A DNA stretch of 40,191 bases from RBG-16-66-20 sp035499575 (GCA_035499575.1 DATJYN010000189.1:1-40191); one strand, 5' to 3'; positions 9,994 through 17,910 are shown, counted from the first letter of the stretch. The notes: generated from the sequence alone by a model not told the origin. Numbers and translations are program-made.

Positions 9994-11733
9994 TTACTGA
10001 CCGCGTAGAAACAGGCGGTCGAGGTCCGCCATGGTCAGCTGGTACCAGGTCGGGCGGCCGTGGTTGCAGCTGCCCGAGCGCTCGGTTTCTTCCATCTCGC
10101 GCAGCAGCGCGTTCATTTCGGTCACCGTGAGCGCGCGGTTGGCGCGCACCGCGGCATGGCAGGCCATGGTGGCGAGCAGTTCGTTCTGCCGCGCCGACAG
10201 CACCTGGCTCGCGCCGTATTCGCGGATGTCCTTGAGCAGGTCCCGGGTGAGGCCGGCAATGTCACCGCCGGCGAGCAGCGCAGGGGCGGCTCGCACCGCG
10301 AGCTCGTTCGGACCGGAGACGCTGGCCTCGATCCCCAGCTTTTCCAGCGCTTCGCCGTTCTCCTCGGCGGTGGCGATGTCGAGCGCGTCGACGGCCAGCA
10401 CCGCGGGCACCAGCAGGCTCTGGCGCGCCACCGCGCCCGCATCCAGGCCAAGCTTGAGCTTCTCCATCACGATGCGCTCGTGCGCGGCGTGCATGTCCAC
10501 CAGCACCAGGCCGGCTTCGTTCTGCGCGAGGATATAGATGCCGTGCAGCTGTCCTAGCGCGAAGCCGAGCGGAGGAGACTGCCCGGCGGCCGGCAAGGCC
10601 GCAGCGGCGGTCGCGGCCGACATGAAGGCCTGGTAAGCCTGCGCGGGCTGCATCACTTGAAGACCCGGCTGGAAACCTTGCTGCAAGCCTGCGCCGGATT
10701 GGGCCGGCCTCGCATACGCCACCGGCGCCTCCGCTGCGGAGGGCGAAAGCGCGCGCTTGAGCGCGTGGAACACGAACTGGTGGATCGCGCCCGAATCGCG
10801 GAAGCGCACTTCGGTCTTGGCCGGATGCACGTTGACGTCGACGCCGCGCGGATCGATCTCGAGGAACAGCAGGTAGGCGGGCTGGCGCTCGCCGTGCAAC
10901 TGGTCGCGGTAGGCCTCGCGCACGGCATGCGACAGCATCCGGTCGCGCACGAAACGCCCATTGACGAAGAGGAATTGCGCATCGGCGCGCCGATGCATTC
11001 CTGCTTGCGCCGCCTGCGGCGTGCCGGCAAGGCCGAATAGGCGCAGGCTGCCGGCCTGCGCTTCCACCGGGAAGCTGGCGTCCAGGAATTCGGCTCCGAG
11101 CAGCGCCGCGGCGCGCTCGCCGATCGATTGCGCGCGCACATTCTCGGAAACCCGGCCGTTGTGCTTCAGCATGAAGGCGACGTCGGGCCGCGCCAGCGCG
11201 ATGCGGCGGAAAGTTTGCTCGCAGTGGCCGAACTCAGTCTGCTCGCTGCGCAGGAATTTCTTGCGCGCCGGGGTATTGAAGTAGAGGTCCTCCACCAGCA
11301 CCGTGGTTCCCGCGGGGCGCGCGGCGGGCTTGGGCGCGTTACCGCTGCCGCCCTCGGCGCGGATCGACCAGGCGTGGCCCGCGTTTTTCGCCCGGCTGGA
11401 AATCTCCAGCCGCGCCACCGAAGCGATCGAGGCAAGCGCCTCGCCACGGAATCCCATGGTGGCCACGCCCTGCAGGTCGTCGAGCGAACGGATCTTGCTG
11501 GTGGCATGACGCGCGAGTGCGAGCGGCAGGTCTTCCTTGGCAAGCCCGGCGCCGTCGTCGTCGACCTGTACGCGCTTTGCGCCGCCCTGGTCGAGCGTGA
11601 CCTGGATTTCCGTGCTGCCGGCATCCAGTGCGTTCTCGAGCAATTCCTTGAGCACCGAGGCGGGCCGCTCGACCACTTCGCCGGCCGCGATCTGGCTGAT
11701 CAGCAGCTCGGGGAGGACCTGAATGTGGTGCAT
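9994..11733 (-). CDS. mutL: DNA mismatch repair protein MutL, endonuclease type
   Basis: 579 residues. MutL links MutS mismatch recognition to strand removal. The N-terminal GHKL ATPase shows LPELLISQIAAGEVVERP, ELLENALDAG, DDGAGL and MGFRGEALASI, and the C-terminal dimerisation domain carries D413MHAAHE, the DQHA(X)2E(X)4E nicking-endonuclease motif, supported by ACHAAVRAN and CNHGRPTWYQL. This is the MutL type of bacteria without MutH (established for the family); E. coli MutL lacks it. A Pro/Ala/Gln-rich linker joins the halves. I chose ATG 11733, giving MHHIQVLPELL; the frame stays open 25 codons further but would run into dedA. A -10-like TATACT ends six bases before the start, with no Shine-Dalgarno sequence. 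Confidence 0.96.
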   Translation of the reverse strand: MHHIQVLPELLISQIAAGEVVERPASVLKELLENALDAGSTEIQVTLDQGGAKRVQVDDDGAGLAKEDLPLALARHATSKIRSLDDLQGVATMGFRGEALASIASVARLEISSRAKNAGHAWSIRAEGGSGNAPKPAARPAGTTVLVEDLYFNTPARKKFLRSEQTEFGHCEQTFRRIALARPDVAFMLKHNGRVSENVRAQSIGERAAALLGAEFLDASFPVEAQAGSLRLFGLAGTPQAAQAGMHRRADAQFLFVNGRFVRDRMLSHAVREAYRDQLHGERQPAYLLFLEIDPRGVDVNVHPAKTEVRFRDSGAIHQFVFHALKRALSPSAAEAPVAYARPAQSGAGLQQGFQPGLQVMQPAQAYQAFMSAATAAAALPAAGQSPPLGFALGQLHGIYILAQNEAGLVLVDMHAAHERIVMEKLKLGLDAGAVARQSLLVPAVLAVDALDIATAEENGEALEKLGIEASVSGPNELAVRAAPALLAGGDIAGLTRDLLKDIREYGASQVLSARQNELLATMACHAAVRANRALTVTEMNALLREMEETERSGSCNHGRPTWYQLTMADLDRLFLRGQ

Positions 11734-11739
11734 GCGGGG

Positions 11740-11751
11740 AGTATATAGAAT
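11740..11751. promoter_or_regulatory. Back-to-back -10 elements for mutL and dedA
   Basis: AGTATA (11740-11745) reads TATACT on the minus strand and is followed by six bases and the mutL ATG. TAGAAT (11746-11751) is followed by six bases and the dedA ATG. Both match TATAAT at 5 of 6 positions. The spacing predicts leaderless transcripts in both directions. No -35 elements are obvious. Confidence 0.45.
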
Positions 11752-11757
11752 CGAAGC

Positions 11758-12405
11758 ATGGAACTTCTCTCCGAAATCGTCGGCGTCGCATTGCATCTTG
11801 ACACGCATCTAGCCAAGTTCGTCGCCGAGCACGGCGTCTGGGTCTACGCGCTCTTGTTCGCGGCGGTTTTCATCGAGACCGGCCTGGTGATCTGGCCGTT
11901 CTTGCCGGGGGATTCGCTGCTGTTCGTGGCCGGCGCCGTTGCGGCAGCGGGCGGCATGGACATCGGCGCAGTGATGGCGGTGCTGGTCGCCGCCGCGCTC
12001 GCCGGGGACAACGTCAACTACGGCATCGGGCGCTGGATCGGCCCGCGGGTCTTCCACTACGAAAAGTCGCGCTGGTTCAATCCGGCGCACCTGGCGCGCG
12101 CGCATGCCTACTACGAGCGCCATGGCGGCAAGACCATCATCCTCGCGCGCTTCGTGCCGATCGTGCGCACCTACGTGCCGTTCGTGGCTGGCGTGGGCGC
12201 CATGCCTTATGCGCGCTACATCGGCTTCTGCGTCGCCGGGGCCCTGATCTGGGTAGTGTCGCTTAGCAGCATGGGCTACTTCTTCGGCAACCTGCCGTTG
12301 GTGAAGAACAATCTCAGTTTCGTGATCCTGCTGATCGTCGCGGTATCGGTTGCGCCCGGCGTTTACGCCTGGCTTAGAGCGAGGTCAGTTCAGCGCCACG
12401 GGTGA
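11758..12405 (+). CDS. DedA-family inner-membrane protein
   Basis: 215 residues with five or so hydrophobic segments. DedA/SNARE-associated (VTT) proteins are polyprenyl- or phospholipid-flippase-like membrane proteins needed for envelope homeostasis. Typical motifs are present: ETGLVIWPFLPGDSLLF with the conserved acidic residues, GDNVNYGIGRWIG, and the amphipathic ARFVPIVRTYVPFVAGVGAMPYARY with the key arginines. The ATG start lies 24 bases from the divergent mutL start, with TAGAAT six bases upstream and no clear ribosome site. The 3' end overlaps the convergent amidase gene by 21 bases. Confidence 0.92.
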   Translation: MELLSEIVGVALHLDTHLAKFVAEHGVWVYALLFAAVFIETGLVIWPFLPGDSLLFVAGAVAAAGGMDIGAVMAVLVAAALAGDNVNYGIGRWIGPRVFHYEKSRWFNPAHLARAHAYYERHGGKTIILARFVPIVRTYVPFVAGVGAMPYARYIGFCVAGALIWVVSLSSMGYFFGNLPLVKNNLSFVILLIVAVSVAPGVYAWLRARSVQRHG

Positions 12406-13599
12406 GGGTCGCGGCGGATGCTTGGCGAGGTAGCGCTTGATCCCGACCAGGATCGCGCGCGCGAGCTGGTCCTGGTAGGCCTCGTCGTTCAGGCGCTCTT
12501 CCTCCTCCGGGTTGGAGATGAACGCGGTCTCCACCAGGATCGAAGGCACGTCGGGCGATTTCAGCACCGCGAAGCTTGCCTGCTCCACGCGTCCCTTGTG
12601 CAGTGTGTTGACCTGGCCCAGTTCCCCGAGCACCTCGTTGCCGAGGCGCAGGCTGTAGTCGATGGTCGCGGTCTGCGAGAGGTCCAGCAGCGTTTGCGCC
12701 AGGTACTTGTCCTTCACGTCGATGTTCACGCCGCCGACCAGGTCGGCCTCGTTTTCCTTCTTTGCCAGCCAGCGCGCCGCTTCCGAAGTGGCGCGCCGCT
12801 CCGAGAGCGCGAACACGCTGGAGCCGCGCGCATTCGGGCGGATGAAGGCGTCGGCGTGCACCGAGACGAACAGGTCGGCCTTTACGCGCCGTGCCTTTTC
12901 GACGCGCACCTGCAGCGGCACGAAATAGTCGGCGTCGCGCGTCATCACCGCGCGCATGTCGGGCTCGGCGTCGACCAGCGCCTTCAGCCGCCTGGCGATC
13001 GTCAGGGTGATGTCCTTTTCGCGCGAGCCGTGGCGGCCGCGCGCGCCCGGGTCTTCGCCGCCGTGCCCGGGATCGATCACGATGGTGGCGATGCGCGCCA
13101 CCTTCGGCTTGTCGGGCGACGGCGGCGCGGCGGGCTGCGCCGCAGGGTCGGCCTTCGGCACTTTTCCGTCGGCCTCGATCAGCGCGGCGAGCGGGTCGGG
13201 CGCCACCAGCGGGTAGATGTCCAGCACCAGGCGATGCCCGTACTCCGCGATCGGCTTGAGCGTGAACACCTGCGGCTTGACCTCGGCCTTGAGGTCGAGC
13301 ACCAGGCGCACCACACCGGGCCGGTTGCGCGCGACGCGCAGCTTTTCGATGTACGGATCGCCGGTGGTGACCTTGCCGTTCAGCTCGGCGAGCGCCGGGC
13401 CGATGTCCACGCCCTCCAGGTCGAGCACCAGCCGCTCGGGATCCTTGACCGCGAACAGCTGGAACTTGATCTCGGATTTCGATTCCAGCGTGACGCGCGT
13501 GTAGTCCCTGGCCGGCCAGATGCGCGTCGAGACGATCTGCGCTTGCGCGGGCGCAGCGCCTAGGCAGAGCGCCAGTGCGACAAGGCGGATGTGAGCCAG
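12385..13599 (-). CDS. amiC: N-acetylmuramoyl-L-alanine amidase, AmiC type
   Basis: About 404 residues: signal peptide (RLVALALCLGAAPAQAQ), N-terminal AMIN domain (about residues 25-140; targets septal peptidoglycan), a Pro/Ala linker (PAAQPAAPPSPDKP) and a C-terminal Amidase_3 zinc domain. Zinc and catalytic motifs are IDPGHGGEDPGA, SREKDITL, SVHADAF and LVETAFISN. The enzyme cleaves the amide between MurNAc and L-Ala and helps split daughter cells. The start is uncertain. The frame stays open through tsaE, but no ATG, GTG or TTG lies near the signal peptide; CTG at 13599 gives a good signal peptide, and ATC five codons... further in is a worse option. The gene overlaps the end of tsaE by about 40 bases. 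Confidence 0.9.
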   Translation of the reverse strand: MAHIRLVALALCLGAAPAQAQIVSTRIWPARDYTRVTLESKSEIKFQLFAVKDPERLVLDLEGVDIGPALAELNGKVTTGDPYIEKLRVARNRPGVVRLVLDLKAEVKPQVFTLKPIAEYGHRLVLDIYPLVAPDPLAALIEADGKVPKADPAAQPAAPPSPDKPKVARIATIVIDPGHGGEDPGARGRHGSREKDITLTIARRLKALVDAEPDMRAVMTRDADYFVPLQVRVEKARRVKADLFVSVHADAFIRPNARGSSVFALSERRATSEAARWLAKKENEADLVGGVNIDVKDKYLAQTLLDLSQTATIDYSLRLGNEVLGELGQVNTLHKGRVEQASFAVLKSPDVPSILVETAFISNPEEEERLNDEAYQDQLARAILVGIKRYLAKHPPRPSPVALN

Positions 13600-14045
13600 G
13601 CGTTGCCGACTGAGGAGTGCGCGCTGAGGTCCGCGCGACGGGTTTCCCTTCCCGAATCTTCCTGATAGGAGAGGTGAATGGCGAGGTCGGGTGCCGCGAT
13701 CAGGTCCCCGACCCGCTCCGGCCATTCGACGATACAGAGCGATTCCGCATTGAAATACTCGCGGAAGCCGGAGCTCAGCCATTCTGATCGATCCTTGAAC
13801 CTATAAAAATCAAAGTGATACAAGTTTAATCTCAAATCGCTATAAGGTTCAACCAGCGTGTACGTCGGGCTTTTGACCCTGCCCGGGTGACCCAGCGCCC
13901 TCAGCAAGCCCCTGACCAGAGTGGTTTTTCCGGCGCCCAGCTCGCCCCGCAGGTGCAGGACCAGGCCGTTTGCCGCCCCGGCAGCGCAGGCAGCGCCCAG
14001 GCGCAGCGTGGCCGCCTCGTCGGGCAAACTAAGATGTTCCGCCAT
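13560..14045 (-). CDS. tsaE: tRNA threonylcarbamoyladenosine biosynthesis ATPase TsaE
   Basis: 161 residues. TsaE is the ATPase that works with TsaB, TsaC and TsaD to make t6A37 in tRNAs reading ANN codons. It shows LPDEAATLRLG, the P-loop GELGAGKTTL (residues 34-43), HPGRVKSPTYTLVEPY, LYHFDFYR and CIVEWPERVG. The C-terminus is slightly long and overlaps amiC by about 40 bases. The ATG at 14045 overlaps the divergent queG ATG by two bases (CATG). A 58-bp AT-rich patch (13795-13852) uses TTA, AGA, AGG and TTG codons that are rare elsewhere in the window, bounded by an inverted repeat. Confidence 0.94.
   Translation of the reverse strand: MAEHLSLPDEAATLRLGAACAAGAANGLVLHLRGELGAGKTTLVRGLLRALGHPGRVKSPTYTLVEPYSDLRLNLYHFDFYRFKDRSEWLSSGFREYFNAESLCIVEWPERVGDLIAAPDLAIHLSYQEDSGRETRRADLSAHSSVGNAWLTSALSHWRSA
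13795..13852. repeat. Inverted repeat enclosing an AT-rich patch inside tsaE
   Basis: TTGAACCTATA (13795-13805) and TATAAGGTTCAA (13841-13852) are inverted copies apart from one unpaired base. The 35 bases between them are strikingly AT-rich compared with the surrounding sequence. The patch encodes the conserved TsaE segment SDLRLNLYHFDFY using rare codons. It may hold a promoter or a structured RNA signal. Confidence 0.45.
14030..14035 (+). promoter_or_regulatory. Possible -10 for queG
   Basis: TAAGAT, a 4/6 match, ends eight bases before the queG ATG inside the tsaE coding region. No Shine-Dalgarno sequence precedes the ATG. Weak on its own, but it fits the pattern at folE2 and dedA. Confidence 0.25.
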
Positions 14046-15093
14046 GGATTACATCGCGCTTTCGCAGGACATCAAGCAATGGGGGCGCGAACTCGGCTTC
14101 CAGGCGGTGGGCATTGCGGATACCGATCTCTCGGCCGCGCAGGGCCGCCTCGCCGAATGGCTCGGGCTGGGCTGGCACGGCGAAATGGATTATATGGCGC
14201 GCCATGCTGCGCTCCGTTCGCAGCCGGCCGAACTGGTGCCCGGGACCGTGCGCGTGATCGCCTGCCGCATGGATTACCTGGCGGACCTGCCGGCGGGCTT
14301 GGCGGAAGAGGTCGGCGACCGCGCGCGGGCCTGCGTGGCGCGGTATGCGCGCGGCCGCGACTACCACAAGCTGATGCGCAGCCGCCTGCAGAAGCTGTGC
14401 GACCGGATCGCCGAGCGCGCCGGGTCTTTTCGATATCGCGCCTTCGCCGATTCGGCGCCCGTGATGGAAGTGGAGCTCGCCGCGCGTGCCGGCATCGGCT
14501 GGCGCGGCAAGCACACCCTGCTGCTCGATCGCGAAGGTTCCTGGTTCTTCCTCGGGGAAATCTACTGCGACTTGCCCATTGCATGCGATTCCGAAACTGA
14601 AAATCATTGCGGCACCTGCGAGCGGTGCATCGACGTCTGCCCGACGCGCGCGATCGTGGGGCCCTACCAGCTGGACGCGCGGCGCTGCATTTCCTATCTC
14701 ACCATCGAGCACAAGAGCGCGATCCCGGAGGAGCTGCGGCCGCTGATCGGCAACCGCGTCTACGGCTGCGACGACTGCCAGCTGGTGTGCCCGTGGAACG
14801 GGTTTGCATCCGTCTCGAAGGAGGAAGATTTCCAGGTGCGCAACGGCCTGGACCGCGCAAGCCTGGTGGAGTTGTTCGGTTGGACGGAAGCCGATTTCGA
14901 CGAGCGCCTGCGCGGCTCGCCGATCCGGCGCATCGGCTACGAGCGCTGGCTGAGGAACCTCGCGGTAGGATTGGGCAATGCGCCTTTTTCACCTGAAATC
15001 GTCGAAGCTTTGAACAAGCAGAAAGACCATTCATCCGGGCTCGTTCGGGAACACGTCCAATGGGCGTTGAAACAGCATGGCATGGCAGCCTGA
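14044..15093 (+). CDS. queG: Epoxyqueuosine reductase
   Basis: 349 residues. QueG reduces epoxyqueuosine to queuosine in tRNA using a cobalamin and two [4Fe-4S] clusters. The cluster motifs are C189GTCERCIDVCPT (CxxCxxCxxxCP) and C242DDCQLVCPW with Cys215 between. The FADSAPVMEVELAARAGIGW region includes the family's catalytic Asp (Asp136) and the cobalamin-pocket residues. The C-terminal segment after the clusters is a short HEAT-like tail. The ATG overlaps the divergent tsaE ATG; both are tRNA-modification genes for anticodon-loop positions (34 and 37). The stop lies 17 bases inside the next gene. Confidence 0.95.
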   Translation: MDYIALSQDIKQWGRELGFQAVGIADTDLSAAQGRLAEWLGLGWHGEMDYMARHAALRSQPAELVPGTVRVIACRMDYLADLPAGLAEEVGDRARACVARYARGRDYHKLMRSRLQKLCDRIAERAGSFRYRAFADSAPVMEVELAARAGIGWRGKHTLLLDREGSWFFLGEIYCDLPIACDSETENHCGTCERCIDVCPTRAIVGPYQLDARRCISYLTIEHKSAIPEELRPLIGNRVYGCDDCQLVCPWNGFASVSKEEDFQVRNGLDRASLVELFGWTEADFDERLRGSPIRRIGYERWLRNLAVGLGNAPFSPEIVEALNKQKDHSSGLVREHVQWALKQHGMAA

Positions 15094-15964
15094 CCGCCTG
15101 CTTCCCGGCTACGAAGCGCTCGAACTCGCGGCACCGGACGACTACGACGGCCGCGTGATGGCGACGCTGGTACGGCTGCCCGCGGGCGATGCGCCGCGCG
15201 GCGCGGTGCTCTACGTGCATGGATTCATCGACTACTTCTTCCAGCGCCACATGGCCGAGCGCTTCGCGGCCGAAGGTTACGCGTTCTATGCGCTCGACCT
15301 GCGCAAGCACGGGCGTTCGCTGCTGCCCCACCAGCACCCATGCTTCTGCAAGGACATCAGCGAGTACCACGACGACATCACGCGCGCGCTTGTCGAGATC
15401 GACGCGCCGGTGCTGCTCGCGGGGCATTCCACGGGCGGGCTGGTTTGTTCCCTTTATAAAAAGGAAGGCGCAAAGCGCGATAGCGTGCGCGCGCTCTGGC
15501 TGAACAGCCCGTTCTTCGACTGGAAGGAAGCCCGCAAGGGCAAGCTGCGCGTCGCGCAAATGCTTGCCTGGTTTGCGCCGTTCATGAACGATCCTAGGGC
15601 CGTGCTGCCGGCCTACGTGCGCAGCCTCCACAAGAACTGGGACGGCGAATGGGATTTCGACCTTTCCCTCAAGCCGCTGTACGGGTTCCCGGCGTATTTC
15701 GGCTGGGTGCGGGCCATTTTCGCTGCGCACGCGAAAGTGCACGCAGGCCTGAAGCTCTCGATCCCGGTGCTGTCGATGCATTCGGATGAGGGCGACGTCG
15801 TGCTCGACTGGAAACAGGTCGCCAGCTGGTCGCGCACCCTGGGTTCGAACGTGACGGTGCTGCCGTTTCCCGGCGGCCTGCACGACCTGGTGCTGTCGCG
15901 CCAGGAAATCCGCGACAGCGTGTTCAGCCAGTTGTTCGCCTGGACGGCGGCGAATGGCGTCTAG
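15077..15964 (+). CDS. Alpha/beta hydrolase, lysophospholipase/monoacylglycerol-lipase-like
   Basis: 295 residues with no signal peptide. The fold's landmarks are VLYVHGFIDYFF (oxyanion region, residues 45-55), the nucleophile elbow GHSTGG with Ser118, and His269 in GLHDLVLS. The HSDEGDVVLDW segment holds the likely acidic residue. The overall pattern (HGRSLLPHQH, a cap with ALWLNSPFFDW) fits the Hydrolase_4/serine aminopeptidase S33 group that includes monoglyceride lipases. The substrate is unknown. The gene overlaps the end of queG by 17 bases, so they are probably co-transcribed. A 12-base gap separates it from the convergent sulfurtransferase gene. Confidence 0.85.
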   Translation: MAWQPDRLLPGYEALELAAPDDYDGRVMATLVRLPAGDAPRGAVLYVHGFIDYFFQRHMAERFAAEGYAFYALDLRKHGRSLLPHQHPCFCKDISEYHDDITRALVEIDAPVLLAGHSTGGLVCSLYKKEGAKRDSVRALWLNSPFFDWKEARKGKLRVAQMLAWFAPFMNDPRAVLPAYVRSLHKNWDGEWDFDLSLKPLYGFPAYFGWVRAIFAAHAKVHAGLKLSIPVLSMHSDEGDVVLDWKQVASWSRTLGSNVTVLPFPGGLHDLVLSRQEIRDSVFSQLFAWTAANGV

Positions 15965-15976
15965 CCGCGAGTATTC

Positions 15977-16804
15977 CTACACGCTTCTGGAAATCGGCCT
16001 GGAGGGATCGGCGGACCATTCGCTCCAGGAGCCGATGTAGACGCGCGATCCCGGCAGGCCCGCGACTTCCATCGCTAGCGCGTTGTGGCAGGCGGCGACG
16101 CCCGAGCCGCAGTAATTGATGACGTCGCCGGGATTTCGATCCGACAGCACGGCGGAGAATTCGGCGCGCAGCAGTTCGGGTTTCTTGAAAATCCCTTCCG
16201 CCGAAAGATTGTCGTTGTTGAAGCGGTTCTTCGCGCCCGGAATCCGCCCGGCGATCGGATCAATCGGTTCCTGCTCGCCGCGGTAGCGGGCCGGTGCGCG
16301 CGCGTCGAGCAGGGCCGCACGCTTCAGCTTTTTTTCCACCAGCGCGAGACTCGCGTGCATCGATGCCTTCGCCTTGCCGGGATAGGACGCGGGTTCGAAC
16401 TTCGGTACTGCCGCGGTCACCGGGCGGCCTTCGCGCAGCCACTTCGCCAGGCCGCCATCGAGGACTGCCGCCTGCTCATGACCCACCCAGCGCAGCATCC
16501 ACCACAGGCGCGCGGCCATCGCACCGGGACCGCCGTCGTAGCAGACCACCGTGTCGGAGAGTTTCAGCCCCTGCTTGCCGAGCCAGGCGACGAAGCTGCG
16601 CGCTTCGGGCAGCGGGTGGCGGCCGTTGCTGCCGGATTTCTGCGCCGACAGATCGCGATCGAGGTGCGCGAAGAGCGCGCCCGGAATGTGCGCCTCCTGG
16701 TACTGCTGCTCGCCCGCATCCGGCTTGGCGAGATCGTGCCGGCAATCGAACACCCGCCACTCGGGGTGCTGCGCCAGTTGCTCGGTCGATGCGAGCGCGT
16801 TCAT
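15977..16804 (-). CDS. Sulfurtransferase, 3-mercaptopyruvate/thiosulfate type
   Basis: 275 residues, two rhodanese domains in tandem. The active loop is YCGSGVAACH with Cys232. CGSGV rather than CRKGV points to 3-mercaptopyruvate sulfurtransferase (SseA-like) over thiosulfate sulfurtransferase. Other landmarks are HIPGALF (first-domain CH2A-like motif), CYDGGPGAMAARLWWMLRWVGH, VLDGGLAKW, LLDARAPARYRGEQEPID and GRIPGAKN. The ATG at 16804 overlaps the TGA of the Rieske oxygenase gene (ATGA), so the two are coupled. Co-occurrence might mean sulfur supply for, or detoxification near, the oxygenase, but nothing in the sequence proves this. Confidence 0.9.
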   Translation of the reverse strand: MNALASTEQLAQHPEWRVFDCRHDLAKPDAGEQQYQEAHIPGALFAHLDRDLSAQKSGSNGRHPLPEARSFVAWLGKQGLKLSDTVVCYDGGPGAMAARLWWMLRWVGHEQAAVLDGGLAKWLREGRPVTAAVPKFEPASYPGKAKASMHASLALVEKKLKRAALLDARAPARYRGEQEPIDPIAGRIPGAKNRFNNDNLSAEGIFKKPELLRAEFSAVLSDRNPGDVINYCGSGVAACHNALAMEVAGLPGSRVYIGSWSEWSADPSRPISRSV

Positions 16805-17910
16805 ATTCCGCCTTCTTCCCCGAGACCGCGCCGCAGCCACTCGTGGAAGTGCACCACGGTGTCTTCCATCGGCGACTGGTAGGGCCCGGCGTCGTCCAGT
16901 CCCCGCTCCCAGAGCGCCCGGCGGCCGCGGTCCAGGCGGCGGCAGATTTCGTCGTCTTCCAGCGCGGTCTCGAGGTAGGCCGCCTTCTGGGCTTCGACGA
17001 ATTCGCGCTCGAAGTGCGCGATCTCCTCGGGATAGTAGGTCTCGACGATGTTGGTGGTGACGCCAGGCGAGCGCGGCACCAGGTTCGAGACGATCAGCAC
17101 GTTCGGATACCACTCGAAGGTGAGGCCCGGCAGGTAGGTGGCCCAGAGCGCGCCGTATTTCGGCGTCTTGCCGCGCAGCTGCTTCAGGCAGGTGTCCTGC
17201 CACTTGGTGTAGACCGGCGTGCCGGGCGCGGTGAGTCCCTTCTTCGCCGGGATCACCTGCACCGAGTAGTTGTCGCCGTAATCGACGCGAAAGTTGTCGC
17301 AGTCGGCGAAGTTGCCGAGGCCCGCGTGCAGGTAGTCGACGTGGTAGACCTCCAGGTACACCTCGACGAAAGTCTTCCAGTTGCAGGCGTAGTCGGTGAT
17401 TTCCACCCGGTCGAGCGCGTAACCCGAGAAATCGAAGTCGACGCTTTCGGGCATGCCGGCGAGGTCCTTGCGCGGGTCGCGCGGCCCGGCGAACAGCAGG
17501 CCGTTCCATCCGGTGAGCGGCGTCGAGTGCAGCTTGACGCAGGGGGTTTCGGGGAAGCGCGGCGCGCCGAGCAGTTCGCCCTTCAGGTCGTAGGTCCACC
17601 GATGCAGCGGGCAGACGATGTTGTCCAGCTTGCCGCGGCCCTCCAGCATGATCGATTGGCGGTGGCGGCAGATGTTGGACAGCAATTCGACCCCGCCGGC
17701 GTTGCGTAGCAGGACCTTGGCATGGTCCATCCAGGCGATGGTCTGGTAGTCGCCGGCCTCCGGCACCATGAGTTCATGCCCGACGTAGTTCGAACCGGCA
17801 TCGAACAGCAGTTTCTTCTCGCGCGCGAAGATTTCCGGGTCAAAATACCAGGACACCGGCAGCTGGCAGTTGACGGGGCGCAGTTGGGGCAGGGAAGCGA
17901 CGTGGGACAT
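16801..17910 (-). CDS. Rieske non-heme iron oxygenase, alpha-subunit-like
   Basis: 369 residues. The N-terminal Rieske domain carries C81RH83 and C100PLH103 (CxHx16CxxH), binding a [2Fe-2S] cluster. The C-terminal catalytic domain has NWKTFVEVYLEVYHVDYLH, in which His190 and His195 are the mononuclear-iron ligands and an acidic residue precedes them. The family hydroxylates or demethylates aromatic or quaternary-ammonium substrates; no electron-transfer partner gene is nearby, so the substrate cannot be named. The start is ATG 17910. No good ribosome site is seen. A -10-like TAAAAT on the minus strand (17934-17939) would give a leader of about 20 bases. Downstream the sulfurtransferase gene overlaps by four bases. 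Confidence 0.9.
   Translation of the reverse strand: MSHVASLPQLRPVNCQLPVSWYFDPEIFAREKKLLFDAGSNYVGHELMVPEAGDYQTIAWMDHAKVLLRNAGGVELLSNICRHRQSIMLEGRGKLDNIVCPLHRWTYDLKGELLGAPRFPETPCVKLHSTPLTGWNGLLFAGPRDPRKDLAGMPESVDFDFSGYALDRVEITDYACNWKTFVEVYLEVYHVDYLHAGLGNFADCDNFRVDYGDNYSVQVIPAKKGLTAPGTPVYTKWQDTCLKQLRGKTPKYGALWATYLPGLTFEWYPNVLIVSNLVPRSPGVTTNIVETYYPEEIAHFEREFVEAQKAAYLETALEDDEICRRLDRGRRALWERGLDDAGPYQSPMEDTVVHFHEWLRRGLGEEGGI

Noticed and set aside
15448..15466. AT-rich imperfect palindrome (CCTTTATAAAAAGG) in the hydrolase gene
   Set aside because: The arms do not pair exactly, it lies mid-gene and it encodes an ordinary YKK; no supporting signal is nearby.
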